A DNA stretch of 39,951 nucleotides from Coptodactyla brooksi (taxonomy: Eukaryota; Arthropoda; Insecta; Coleoptera; Scarabaeidae). The position numbers were made by a program, and so were the translations under genes. Shown in pieces: positions 1-12,300 of this stretch. Below the pieces are notes generated by a model. It ran no database searches. It had not been told where the DNA came from and worked only from the letters and a program-made list of their open reading frames with translations. Positions within the stretch are counted from its first letter, which is position 1. The number at the start of each line of letters is the position of its first letter. The stretch is from positions 1 to 39,951 of the forward strand of contig JAWQRM010000023.1 in NCBI GenBank assembly GCA_033557675.1, read 5' to 3'.

Positions 1-53
1 AAAAATTAAAATTTTATTATTTTTTTAAAACCGTCCGTCCTCTCTGCCTCACA

Positions 54-56
<3 letters not shown>

Positions 57-92
<36 letters not shown>
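57..92. repeat. (TA)18 microsatellite
   Basis: Uninterrupted run of 18 TA dinucleotides. It lies just beyond the 3' side of the minus-strand LINE remnant, where a tail or simple-repeat run is common. Confidence 0.95.
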
Positions 93-93
<1 letters not shown>

Positions 94-99
94 CAGCAC

Positions 100-2090
100 T
101 TCAGGCCTTGAAGCCTATGGCTTCTAGTTTCTGCACGATCCTCCTCTATTTCTTCCTGCCCTTTGTTTTTTCTTCTGTCTGGTATTTTTAGTGATAGATC
201 ATACCAGAAGATGCCTTCACATCTTCCAACTATTTCTTTTTTGGCCTTCCTCTTCTGCGTTTACCACCTTCACCCAATATTAACGCTTTTTTGCTCTTTG
301 GGTTTGGATTTTCAGGATTATACTTTGTTGTCCGTACAGCTCCATCATTTCTCGGTTCGTTTTCCTCCTCCATGTATCGCCTTCATTCTTGGTATCACCG
401 TGTATCTTACATAGTATCTCTCTTTCCCATCTTTCCAGTACCTACATATTTTTTCCGCTTAGGATCCATGTTTCGCTACCATACATTACCGATGGTTAAA
501 TTACTGCCTTGTATAACCTTTCCTTTGTTTTTCCGACTGTCAGCTTGAATTTCATCATGCTATTTAGAGCTCCCATAGCTTTGCTACCCTTTGCCATTCG
601 TTTCTCAATTTCAATGTCATCGTTAGTTCTGTGTGATCACCACGCCCAAATATTCAAATTAACTTACCTTCTCAAAAAGGTACTCTTTATTTCCCTTCAT
701 TTAAATACTTATTATCTTTTCTTTTGATTTTTCGTTTGCTCTCATTTCCCAGTATTTTGCTTTTTCTTTATTATATACAGTCCGAATTGTTTTGCGGTTA
801 CTTCAACGTTCCTAAACATTTTCTCCAGTTCCACTATTGATCTTGTGATTAGTGCTAAGTCGTCTGCAAAAGTGATGACCTGTTGCCTCCTGTGGTATAT
901 TATTCCTTCAGTCTGTACAACACTGTTTCTCAAAATAGCCTCTAGGGTAAAATTAAACAGTGTTGTAGATAGCGAGTCTCCCTGTCTTAACCCCTTCCTT
1001 ACTAAGAACGTCCTAGGTAAGCTCTCCTTCAGTACGACTCCGTTCCATATTTCGTCCAAAGTAATTTTTACTTTTATTGTTAGTCTTATTACCTTAGTCG
1101 AAATTTTTGAGCAGTTCCATTGCTTCACACAGTTTGTGTCTTACTATAGAATCAAAGACCTGCTTGTAGTCTACAAAAAGGATGTGCAACCCAAGGTTTT
1201 GTTCATAGCTATTATGCAGTAATTGCTTCGTCGTAAAGATTTGGTCTGTAGTAGATTTTATTTTTCTAAAACCTCCTTGATACTCGCCTATCACTTCATT
1301 TTCGTATTCGTTTAATCTATTTCCAACTAGTAGTGCAAATACTTTGTTATATTTATTACATTATGTTTTATTGCCTTTTTTACGCACATGGCATATGACA
1401 GCGTTTCCTCATTCATCTGACAGTTTCTCTTGATTCCAAATTTTCCTCACTAAATTACTAATTCGTTTGTGTAATTTTTGCCCTCCTGTTTTTAACATAT
1501 CAGTAAAAATGTTCTTTTCATCTGAGCTTTTCTTACTTTTTAAATTCATTATTCTCTTCTCTATTTCCTGGTCAGATGGATCTGTTATTTGGGCCTCACT
1601 TGACCCCCTATCCTAGTTTATTGGTAGCTTTTTATCTAGGTTCTTGTCAGTGTTACTGTGGGTTTAATAGCTTCTCAAAATACTCGGCCTTCTTTGTCGA
1701 ATTTGTCTGGTAATCCACCTAACAATGCTCCTTCTCTAGCTCTGTAGAAGCATGAACTCTTTGCCCATTGAGCCTTATTCATCTCGACTTCCTAATGTCC
1801 TTGTTGATCATGAAATCACTATATCTTAAACTTCTTTTGCCAATAGGTCCATTTTTCCTTCTGAAGATCTGTTTAACCTTCCTCTTTGCTTTTTCATAGA
1901 CTTTCCTGGTGTTTGACATATTTAGTTTATTCTATGTCAAACCAATCTTTGCCTTCTGATTTAACTGTCTTCTCATTCCAAATTTACCTCCTCTTCTTCA
2001 GTTGAGCAATCTTCTCTTTATTTTTTTGTTCAAAGCTTTGTTTTATCTTATCATCCTTTAATAGTTGTGTTTCATACCTTAAGGAATAAT
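100..2090 (-). mobile_element. Decayed non-LTR retrotransposon (RTE-like LINE), RT and C-terminal region
   Basis: Minus-strand translation gives a broken reverse transcriptase. The block with YQGGFRKIKSTTDQIF is at about 1290-1240. GLRQGDSLSTTLFN is at about 993-952, and the catalytic FADDL motif at about 870-856 (FADD in place of the usual YADD). The frame shifts once between the two RT pieces near 1095-1125. Further downstream (585 to 390) comes the post-RT region with VMYGSETWILS and a WRRKTNREMMELYG block, typical of RTE-like LINEs. Upstream (2090 to 1300) is only weakly readable, with stops. It is inactive. The RT assignment is firm from the motifs; the clade is an inference. Confidence 0.8.
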
Positions 2091-2199
2091 ACGAAATAAG
2101 GATAAGAAATTAGAGCAGTGAGGTAATAAGTAACAGATCGGCAAAGCATACTAGATGCTGGGTCAAAATATTACTGCAAATTAATAATAATGAAGTCAC

Positions 2200-3030
2200 C
2201 AAGAAGAGAAAGGAATGTAACATCATAATTGAAGAGCTAGGTCAGGTCATGGTAAAAATAAAGAGAGGCTCCAGAGATTATAAAAATTTTAGGAAAGATT
2301 GAGAGACTGACCATTAATTTTTTTTTGAAAACCATGGCAGACCGAAAAGATGGAAGAAAATACTATATTTCCATTACACAAGAAGGGCAACTATTCAGAA
2401 TATGAAAAATTCATGCCTGTACTCAAACTGCTTCAGACTACACACCAAAATAGAGATAAACTCAAAAAGCGAATTGCCAGTGGACAAGAATTAATTCTGA
2501 TATTCCTGAGTCTGCATTCAGCATTCTACATAGCAAAAAAGAAAATAATGTGAAGAATATTAGAAGTTCCAGGCAACCTTCTAAAAACGATTTAAAGCAC
2601 ATACAAAACAGTAATATGCTTAGTATAAATTAAAGGAGAAGAAACAAACAGGTCTGAAATGAAAATAGACAAGCAAGGAGACAGCCTTTGTCCTCTACCG
2701 TTATAATGGGCAGAAAGGTGAAAAATACAAAAATAAAAATCACAAACATACTGTACACATCCTCCACAAAAGACATAGGAGAAACTTATTGCATCAGAAA
2801 TGTGACATTCGAAAAAGATTTCAAGAAAAATTGTTCATTGATCGAGAAAGAACTGGTTGGAAAGAATCTCAGAGCTGAGCTTAACAAGAAGGAAGTACAT
2901 GGAGGAAATGAAGCAGTTAGCACAATGCAGGTCAGCATGGAAGAAATGGGTAAGAGGGACATAATCTGGATAGCTCGACATCTACAGGGCAAAAGGACAC
3001 CAAAGAAAAAAAAAGTTTAATTGACTTGAT
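2200..3030 (+). mobile_element. Highly degenerate LINE reverse-transcriptase remnant
   Basis: The plus strand contains FPLHKKGNYSEYEKF at about 2369-2413, resembling the opening RT motif (P-[IL]-HKKGD..NYRPIS). About 320 bp further on, near 2675-2695, is KQGDSLCPLP, resembling the RQGDSLSPLLF motif. These are too close together for an intact RT, and stops and frameshifts separate them. The rest is rich in lysine and glutamate codons but unreadable. It is opposite in strand to the LINE at 100-2090, so it is a separate insertion. Confidence 0.45.
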
Positions 3031-3212
3031 TAAATGAATACGTTAAAAAAGTTAAACAATACCACCACTACACCAAAAGCAAAGTCTCGACACACGTTTC
3101 GCTGAACAAGTCAGTATCTTTGTCTATCGATAATTCCAAATACCTTCATTTTAATTACTATCTCTTCCACTAAAAACTCAGTATATTGATTGATTTCTGA
3201 AGAGTTAGGAGA

Positions 3213-3290
3213 GATCCTCGGTAGCTCAGCAGTACAGAGCAACTTCCTTGAAAGTAGAAAGTGCAAATCCCAACTTGGAAATCATTATTT
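3213..3290 (+). repeat. tRNA-like sequence, probably a SINE head or tRNA pseudogene
   Basis: A TAGCTCAGCAGTA box (3222-3234) resembles the pol III A box. GTGCAAATCCC (3261-3271) resembles the B box, which in tRNAs is GGTTCRANNCC. The spacing is about 26 nt between boxes, near the tRNA range. The acceptor and anticodon stems do not pair well and the B box departs from consensus, so it is not a working tRNA gene. A T-rich stretch follows. Confidence 0.4.
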
Positions 3291-3299
3291 TTTTGTTTC

Positions 3300-6000
3300 A
3301 ATAAAAGTATAATATTACTGAATCATATGGGCAATAATGTGCATTGGTAGATTATCAAATTTATAGAAATTACAATTATAAGGAAGCAGTGATGCATTAT
3401 ACGGGTTTAATAAGCGAAGGTATAAATCATCATTAATCATCAGTATAAATCATTATGTAAATTGGTGAAAATGTTTGAAAGTGTAGAACATAGTTAACTA
3501 GCTTTGTTCCTATTGCAATTATCACACGAGTTCAACAAATATAGAAGCATAATATGGACAAGATACATACTTACAGAGATATCTGGAGCAAAGGTAACCT
3601 GACAGACATTAATTACATACTACATTAGTGTTGTGTATATGTACTTGCGACTTTTTCGTTTGCTGTTGTAAAAATTAGAAAGAATTGCAAAGAATTCGAA
3701 AACTGTCATAAAAAGAATGGAAAATTGATAGGAAGATTGATCAGTACAAGTCTCATATTGCGTTGGCAGCACTAAGCAACAGAAGATGAAAAGCTGTTGA
3801 AATTACTAATGCTGTTGTCTATATTTATGCTGCATCAAAGAAAGTAATACGCAAGCATTACTTTAATACGCAAAGCATTACGCAAGAAGCATATTTATAC
3901 TGCAATTAATATTTCTAATTTCTAGATATAAATTATGTAATGCTCTTGAAAATATCATAATAAAATACAGCAGAATGTCATATGCAGTTTTGCCATAGTA
4001 ACCATTGATAAATGTTTCTCTTTAATATTGGGATTAGTTTCTCTGTCCCTAGGAAGAAATATTGAAATGTTTATAATGCTTATGTCTTAATCCTCAGTCG
4101 CTAGTACACCTTAGTAGTGGAGGTAGTTCAACTGTATTTTTTTTTTAAATAAAGGCTTATATAAACTATATTGAGACCAGTTCAATAGTTCAAATTTCTG
4201 AAGTAGCCCAAAACTTATAGAAGGTGTGGATGTTGGAACCTTTGGCTTCCAAAATCCACATGTCAGCATCGTTGGAAGCGACAGAAAGACGGGTCTTTGT
4301 CTGTTGCTTTCGATGATGCTCACATGGTCTGCGAAACGCGTGTCAAGTAAACAAATCTATCGGTTTTGGTATAGTGCTGGCATTATTTAACCGCAAAACT
4401 TATGTTACAATTCATGTAGCTATCAGAAACTGCATATGATATGATGGTAAGTTTGACTCCATCATATTATTCATTGATCTAGAGTTTTACTCATGACCCA
4501 TTTTTTCATTGCCTTCTATTATTAGCTTAATCTTCTAAAAATGTTCATCTCCTTTTTCCCATTTTTTCTATCCTGTTTTCAAATATTTCTTGGTCTATCC
4601 CTGTTCATTCTACATTTCCACGCTTCGAATATTTTCCTCAGCAATCTTCTTTCGAGGTTCATTTGTATTATGTGTTTATATCATTGAAGCCATTTCTATA
4701 CCAGTTTATTTTCTTTCATTCATACACTATTTAGTTTTAGATTCATTTTTCTTCATCTGTTTCTTTCCTTTTGCCTTTCTGTCAACATTTTTAATGATAT
4801 GAATTAACTTTCTCGGTCCTTGCAAATGTTAAACAGAGTTCCATATCTATATTCCATAGTTATTTATCCTGTAACGGATGTCGCTCAAGGTTTCAAAATG
4901 CAAGATATGCTTCATCTTATGTTTCGTGTAGTTTTAATTTGGAGAGCATAAGCTTATTGCCCTGTAACATTCAGATAGGTATGGTGCTCTTGCACTACAA
5001 GCCTATAAAAATATACTTATCTTATCATTTAATTCTAGATTAGGTCTAGATCTCCACTTGGTATTCTTAGTTTGACAGTGTGTAGATTTTCTTCTATTTA
5101 GATGTCCTCCTCTAGATTTGTCATACCTTGTATAGTCAGTATCCTTGCATGTTTTTCACTGTGTTCCAATAGTTTTGTATGTTATTCTAAAGTCTACTAT
5201 TGTCTGTATTGTATTCTTCATTTCAGTGTTTCCAAATCTTCCGCTTTACTCATCCTGTTTTTGCCTTCACATGATTTCTCATCTTTTGTATTCTTCATCT
5301 TTTGGGTCGTTTCTTCCAAGCTCACTATTTCATTTTTTACTTCTTTTCTCTCTTCTTCCACAATGCTCCTCTTTTGTCCAATTATGGTTCTCCTCCATTA
5401 ATATAGATTAAACTGTGCTTACAAGATTGATGTTGTTTCATTCTTAGATTGCTGTCGAGGATAAATCATAGCGTTAATGGATTACTGTCAAACAAAGGAT
5501 TGATGATTAAAAAATAGTTTCACTTGAAAAAGTCATTAAGATTTCATTGAAAGATATCTATAAATTACCTAGCTTGAAAAAATAATAATAATTTGGTTTT
5601 TACCATCTTTGTATTGGTCTTCATTAAAGATTTCGAGAAATATAAGTTTCATCCCATTAGCATTAAAAACATTCTTATGTAAATAATATGATGACTGAAA
5701 GGAGTAAAACCAAAAATGTTGAATTGTATTATTTTATTTTAGAAAAAAATCATTGCAAGCTTCTTCTTATGCATTAATTTTTAATTGAGACTAAATAGAA
5801 ATGTCTTTCATGAAGGTCAACCAAAATAAGATCAACTAATTATGATAATGTAAATATAGAATTTACAATACTATATTAATAAGTCGTCATAAAACTTTGG
5901 ACAATGTAGGTGGATTAGAATCATAAATGTCAAATGGAAAATGTAATACATTTTATATTATTTTTTTGGGCTTATATTATTTACCTTAATGTACATATCG
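3300..6000. other. AT-rich intergenic DNA, no gene recognised
   Basis: No exon, RNA gene or clear transposase was recognised. Plus-strand open frames at 4590-5411 are T-rich artefacts (runs of Phe/Leu/Ser); the minus strand of the same stretch reads as lysine/glutamate-rich sequence with many stops, perhaps an old LINE leader, but nothing diagnostic remains. A small tandem duplication built on AATACGCAAAGCATTAC lies at about 3843-3890. Confidence 0.5.
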
Positions 6001-6007
6001 AAACCTA

Positions 6008-6013
6008 TTTATT
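6008..6013 (-). terminator. Poly(A) signal AATAAA of ACADM
   Basis: The minus-strand hexamer AATAAA is about 48 nt downstream of the ACADM stop codon, the only canonical signal close to it. Confidence 0.6.
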
Positions 6014-6060
6014 ATTACATTTATGCATAAATCTAGTATAACATTCACACAAACAAAGAA

Positions 6061-9000
6061 TTAGTTCAATTGTTGTTTTGCCCTGCCTACAATTTCTCTC
6101 GAAACAATCAATCTTTGAATTTGAGCAGTACCCTCGTAAATTTGATATATTTTTGCATCTCTCATCAACTTCTCAACAGGGTAATCAGAGTTAAAGCCGT
6201 TTCCACCAAAAACCTGCACAGCGTCTGTGGCACATTTATTAGCTACATCTGCAGCATAACATTTGGCAATGGAAGCCTGTAGAGTATTCTTGATTCCATT
6301 ATCAGTTTCCCACGCAGCTTTCATCCATGACAGTCTAGCGGTGTCCACTCCAATTGCCATGTCCGCCAAGATAAACGATACCGCTTGGTGGGCAGCAATT
6401 GGAACACCAAATGTTTTACGTTCTAAAGAATATTTGGTTGCTTCATCCAAACAACGCTTTGCAAGTCCGACTGCACCAGCTGCAACCTAAACAAAGAATA
6501 AAATACCAAAAGTTTGGACATAAAAAATGTTTCCTCGGCATTTATTTTTGGTGCACCTTAATAAAAATATATAAAGAGCTTGTGTTTGGAAGAAGAGCAT
6601 ATATGCTTGAAATAGGTAAATCTTTTCTTAAATTTATTTCTCCAGATAAATTTTTTTTAGTTGTTGTAAATGCTTCAAAATGGTAGATAATTGTGATTCT
6701 TGTGAAATTTACTGTAGCATGTTTGCAAAAATTCTCACAATTATTTAGTGTATAAATTAAAATAGTTTTGTAATAAATAACTGATATACCGCTGAGGATC
6801 AACTGATGATCAAATTTAACTACACATAGATGTTTCACAACATCAAACTTATCATACTCTTGTTAGTTGCAATTCTATCATGCAGTGCTTCTCTGTTAGA
6901 AAATTAACTAAATTGAAAAAAAATTTAAAGCAGCTACTCACTGGAGGTCGTGTTTTATCAAAGGTCATCATGGCAATTTTGAAACCTGCACCTTCCCCAA
7001 TAAGAACATTTTCTTCGGGAATTCTTACATCCTCGAAAGTAATTCCTCGTGTGTCGGATGCTCTTTGACCCATATTTATTTCCTACAGAAATATTGATTA
7101 TGAATAAACCTCACTTAAATTATTGTACTTGTAAATTATTCACCTTCCTACCAGGGTTAACACCTTCCCAGTCTCTCTCAACAATAAAACCTGTAAAAGC
7201 ATTACCAGCTGGTGCTTTTGGATCTGAATTGGTACGAGCAAGTACAAAATACCAGTTTGCTACTCCGCCATTTGTAATCCACATTTTTTGCCCATTTAGA
7301 ATCCATTCTTTTCCTTTTTTGACAGCTTTGGTTTTTATGCCATTTACATCTGACCCGGCACCAGGTTCAGTTACCCCATATGCCTGTAAGGTAATACAGA
7401 TACAATTATAATTAACTTATCTTTAGATAAACTGTTGAGAATGAAAGTTTCATCGGTAGATGGCATTGCACACTCATTGCTTGCTTTATTATGTATATGT
7501 ACAGCTCCAAGACTAAAAATACACAATAAACGACAAAACTGAACGCTGTGTGCTGATTAATAAGTACATGATTGTCACAAGATAAAGAGTATGTTGTGCT
7601 TTCAATTTCTGCAAATGTGCTTTCAAATCACATACTTTAAGCAGTACAATTTAAGTTGCAATATTAAAGTACCTAATCAGTATTAACAATGTCTTTTTAG
7701 TACTTCAGTTAGTAATTAATGGGTACGTACAGGACAGAGATGATTTTACATACAACTAAGATCGTTTAATTTTTAATAATTCGTGGAAAGTATCTATAAT
7801 AAACTATTCACAGAACAGGCGATTTTTTTATTTTATATCACCTCATAAAAATGAAATGCTTATAGAGGAAGCCATAGCTGAGATATTCAATTTAAAAGCC
7901 ATTTAAAAAGAAACTTTGTAAAACTGTCATTCATTCGGTCATGCACTTATTAAGTAGTAAACCTCTCAGTTATATCACCGCTTCCATAACTAAATTTCAA
8001 TAAATTTGGGCAAAAAAGTGTCACCTAAACTCAAAATAAAAATATCACTTCATAGTGAAGCAAACTGTTATGATAGAATTTTGCACTTTATCTTAAAAAT
8101 TATGAATTTTTCTTCAGAATTGAGTACGAAAGTTGCTACTCATTCAATTCATCGTACCCTAATACATTAGGTCGAGTCATAAGTAACTTCTGATGCAGCC
8201 AGTTGTGGAAAATTTCTTTCAGTCCAAACCAACTACATTTTACAAGGCACGAATTGATAAACTGACAAGAAAAAGCAGGAAGGTCATTCATAACGGTGGT
8301 GAATACATAATAAATTATTATAATTTTGTTGGGTTGGGTTGGGTTGGGTTGGAACTATATAAATTATTAACTTACAGCAACTAAAGGTTCTTCTATCAAT
8401 CGTCCTAAGTATTTTTTTTGTTGTTCTTTATTACCAGCCAAGACTACAGGTGTTTGCTAAAATGCAACAATAAAAATCGTAAATGCTAATTAACAGAAGA
8501 GTAATAGATTTATTAATGGAACATTAATAGATATTAATTAATAGATTAATTTTTATTTTGATACACATACCCCTAATCCGCTAGCTTCTAATGCCGTCAT
8601 AATTCCGGTACAACCATATCCAAGTTCCTCCGCTATAAGGCAACCATCAAACACACTACTTTCCATGCCACCTATATAGTATAGCTTGTTTAAACTTTCG
8701 CATGAATACACCTGTCTCAACTTACCACAATCTGCCGGAATATGTCCATTTGTGAGTCCTAAGGACCATGCTTTCTTTACAATTTCCCAAGGATACTTTC
8801 CTGAACGATCATATTCAGCCGCGACAGGTATAATTTCATCCCGTACAAATTTCCTGGCCAATTCTTGAATTTCTCGTTGAGTGTCATTCAGTTCTAAACA
8901 GATATGGTAATTAATATCACTAAAAAAGCTGCATTTACAGTTTTGTTTACCAAAGTTATATCCGTTGGGATATTTTCCAGCTGCACACACCACATGACTT

Positions 9001-9125
9001 TTTGAGAACTGTCTTAAAGATGGTTTAAAGCCTAATCGACTAACCTAATTTTAAAGTATGCCAGAAAGAAAATAAATTGATTAAAAAACTAAGCCATAGA
9101 ATTAGTATTTTACCTGATTGAACAT
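6061..9125 (-). CDS. ACADM: Medium-chain acyl-CoA dehydrogenase, mitochondrial
   Basis: FAD enzyme of the mitochondrial matrix that makes the first alpha,beta-dehydrogenation of medium-chain acyl-CoAs in beta-oxidation and passes electrons to ETF. Exons (minus): 9125-9114, 9044-8951, 8893-8726, 8671-8571, 8456-8376, 7383-7144, 7082-6942, 6486-6061; total 1,263 nt, 420 aa, all GT-AG and in phase. Human ACADM is 421 aa. The N-terminus, starting MFNQVSRLGFKPSLRQFSKS, is basic and hydroxylated like a mitochondrial presequence. Acyl-CoA dehydrogenase signature 1 (GVTEPGAGSD) is at residues 155-164, signature 2 (QVFGGNGFNSDYPVEK) lies near the C-terminus, and the catalytic base is Glu397 in QIYEGT. 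The start is chosen because the 12-nt first exon supplies the only Met in phase. Two introns (54 and 57 nt) are multiples of three without stops. Assignment to ACADM rather than another ACAD rests on the close match along the whole length. Confidence 0.95.
8331..8352 (+). repeat. (GGGTT)n run, G-quadruplex-like, in an ACADM intron
   Basis: Four GGG runs separated by TT, followed by GG. It lies 23 nt inside the intron whose donor is at 8375. The G-rich strand is the template strand of ACADM. Confidence 0.85.
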
Positions 9126-9208
9126 TATACCAATATTTCTGTACTATCAGACTGTTGAATAATGACTAGCAAATAACAAACTGATGATCTTTGTATTTTG
9201 TACTTAAG

Positions 9209-9214
9209 TTTATT
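9209..9214 (-). terminator. Candidate poly(A) signal of the C9orf78 homologue
   Basis: AATAAA on the minus strand about 170 nt after the C9orf78 stop codon and only about 84 nt before the ACADM start codon. If used, the C9orf78 3' end almost touches the ACADM 5' UTR. Confidence 0.45.
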
Positions 9215-9381
9215 TTTTTACTGAATATTGATGTCGCAAGTAAACAAGTTTATCATATTTAATGGCTCCTTAGTTCTTGCTGACAGCACCGTCTACATGT
9301 AAACATTGGTACTTAACAAGTTCATAGAAAATCTTACTCTAAATTCAACATTAAAAGCGAATATAAAGGAGTGAATTAAAC

Positions 9382-12300
9382 TTAATATTTTCTAAATTGC
9401 TTCCTAAATCTTTCGTAATGATAATCATCTGTCGCTTTTTCGTCCTTTTTAGTTTTACTTCTATCATCTGAATTTCCAGATTTCTCTTCGAGTTTATGTT
9501 TTCTCTTAGGTAGATCGTCCACATTAACTGAAATAGAAAACTTATTATATGAATGAGGTTAGCAGTAAAATATAATTGTATTTAATTTTCACCCAGATAA
9601 GACTTTTTCCATTTCACTGATTATATAGCATGTACAGTAACATCCGTGATGTTTGTCTCTAGCCGGAGAGACATCACAATAGTGAACAAATTTCATATAA
9701 ACATGATTTGAACGTTATTTAACCTTGTTTCTGAATTATAGACTAAATAAAAGAGAGAATCTATTGATACCAAATATTAGATATTTATCTGTCTGAGCTG
9801 TGTAAACAAATTTGGCCAATAAACATACCTCAAAGCCAATATGGAAGAATTATGGTAATGGATCTGCATTAGTTAACGTGATATTTTAAGTTGTAAGTCG
9901 AGTAATATAGATATTAATTAGTAACGGTTTTTTAAATTTAAAATGCATAAGCTAAAAACCTATTCAAGATTACTTTCTAACTAAGTTTTATTTCACGGGC
10001 ATCTCAAGTGCTGGGATTGCAGATTTAAATAATCAGCAAATAAATATTTAATAATAATTACATTATTACTAATTACATTTGAATATAATAAATAAGCATT
10101 TTTTATAAAAATTGCGCGCTTTAAAAACAAGTTTTGAATCCCACTTAGTGTTTTATTTTCATTTCTTTCAACATACAAACATTTCATCTTTCATTAATAC
10201 AAGAAATTTAAAAGACAATCTAATTTTATTTAATATTCTTAGACATGTGTTGCTAAAATTCTATAATATATAAGCTTAATAATCTGCAGATTGTTCTCCT
10301 ACACTTATTATTTTCACTCTAAGCCAAGTATTTTAATACATATTCGACCGAGATGAAAAGTTGCAGTAGTAGATTGCTTTTTACGCTAAACAATAGGGAT
10401 TGTTAGTTTAGACCTAGCACATGCTCAATCTTATATTAGCAAAAATTTAACTGCCTGGTGACCTTGTGTACAATTTTTGTCAGTGTTATCAAGTAACTTT
10501 GGGCTTAGGAATTTCTTATATGATTATTTTTGTTGTTTGCTTGTCTAGAATGGAAGAAAACAAAGCAGTAACAATTTGTTGTTTCAGTCAACACGGAATT
10601 TCACACAAAGGCGAATTTCAATTTTCGTTGGTAAAGACGGAATGGAATGGCTGAAATACCAACCTGATTTTTAATTGCTCAATTACCAAGAGTGAAAGCT
10701 CTTGCTAGGAGAGCCGAAACTATTTTAGAATAAAGATGTTTGAAAACATGTAAATAAAATCTGGTAATCATCATAAACAGTCGTTTATGACAAGTCAAGT
10801 AGTGTATTGGTTTTACATTCCAGAGGAAGTAACATTGTAATAAAGAGTTTTGTCGCAACTTTTATTAGGAAGTGAGCATTCTCTGAGTGTGCACATTCAA
10901 ACAGTTCTGGTGATATCTTTGTGTAGCAGAGAAGTTTTTTCCCTAAAAACTATAAAAACAATGGGGCGGAATGCAGAATCCATGAAATACGTCAATTTCT
11001 ATGAAACTTACAGAAGAACTGTCGCAATAATAATTTTCAAGATATTGTATATGGACTTCACCTCAAATAATAGTTATTTATACAATAAGGGATTAAAATA
11101 AAGTTTTATCAGCAAGGGACTTAATTTCCTGAGCAAATAAAACTCAGTTTAATCCCGTGTTGTATACAATATTTTATTTTTAATTCGAATTTAATAGCCA
11201 ACTTGCTAAATGTTAGGTATTAAATTGAAATTTCATGCGTAGGTCGCTTTGACAGCTAATGTCACTTTGACGTTAAAGCGACCTATGCATAGAGTTTTAC
11301 CATATATCAGTTTTTTTGGTTTATGTTTGAATGCACAAGTGCATTAAAACAAACTTTATGCATTGAACAACAAGCAATTAAAAACGTACTTTAAATGTGA
11401 ATTAAAAATGAAAATATTTACATTCTATACATATAAATGTTAAATAATAACTTTTAATAATTTTTTTTCATACATTAGCAGAAGAAACAGCGACATATGT
11501 TCAGCAGCTTATTGGAGAAGATTCTGCTGAAAAATATGCAACGTCGGAGAGTGATGATGAAGATTACATTCCTTCGCTGAATGACCGCTTAGAACAAGGA
11601 AAATGAAATCTCTGACAATGAGGAGGTCGTTGAAAGTTAGGACAGCGAAATGGAGCATGGTGATGACAACGAAGAAGTGGAGAAAATTGAAGGCCCCGAT
11701 TTATCTTCAAATTCCGCGTATTTCATCTCTAAAGAACAAATAAATTGGAGTCGAACACCAACTGCTATCCAGCGTCAAACTGCAACTCCTAATATTATGC
11801 CTCAGCGTATTTTTAGGAATGAAATGGTCGATATTATTGTACGTTACATAAACAGAAAAGCAATCGCGGTGTACGAAAACTATATCCAACAGAAATAGTG
11901 GAATATTATAATAAAATAAAAACAGGTGCTGACACTATGGACCAAATGTTGGGATGATATACAACACAAAAACAAACGAAGCGATAGCCTTTAGCATTTT
12001 TTATATGTTAGAGATAAATGCTCTGGCTATACGCATATATATAGATTTCAATAACAATAAAATTATATAGGATGTATAAGATGATAAATTGTAAAACAAA
12101 TCAAACAAGAAAATTTTTACAACACTTGAGCAAAGAACTATGTTTGGGTTTTATCGAACATATATCCAAAAATAATCAAGTGACGAAACTTTTTACAACA
12201 CGCTCTGCAATGAAGTGTTTCATCGGGAAGCCTATTGCAGGATATTGAGGAATATTCCTGCACCATCTACATCCCAACAAATATTGGATAAGTCTGGGTG

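Noticed and set aside
163..1222. Several plus-strand open frames of 70-125 codons
   Set aside because: Antisense of the minus-strand LINE reverse transcriptase, which carries the recognisable motifs.
4111..4400. Possible gene fragment on the minus strand and an ACGCGTGTC motif similar to one near 3080
   Set aside because: Only a short shared motif and no recognisable protein; perhaps an old repeat, but not supportable.
4590..5411. Hydrophobic plus-strand frames resembling membrane proteins
   Set aside because: T-rich sequence automatically reads as Phe/Leu/Ser; no splice context or homology.
8331..8352. Telomere repeat array
   Set aside because: Only four to five pentamers, inside a gene; too short to be a telomeric tract.
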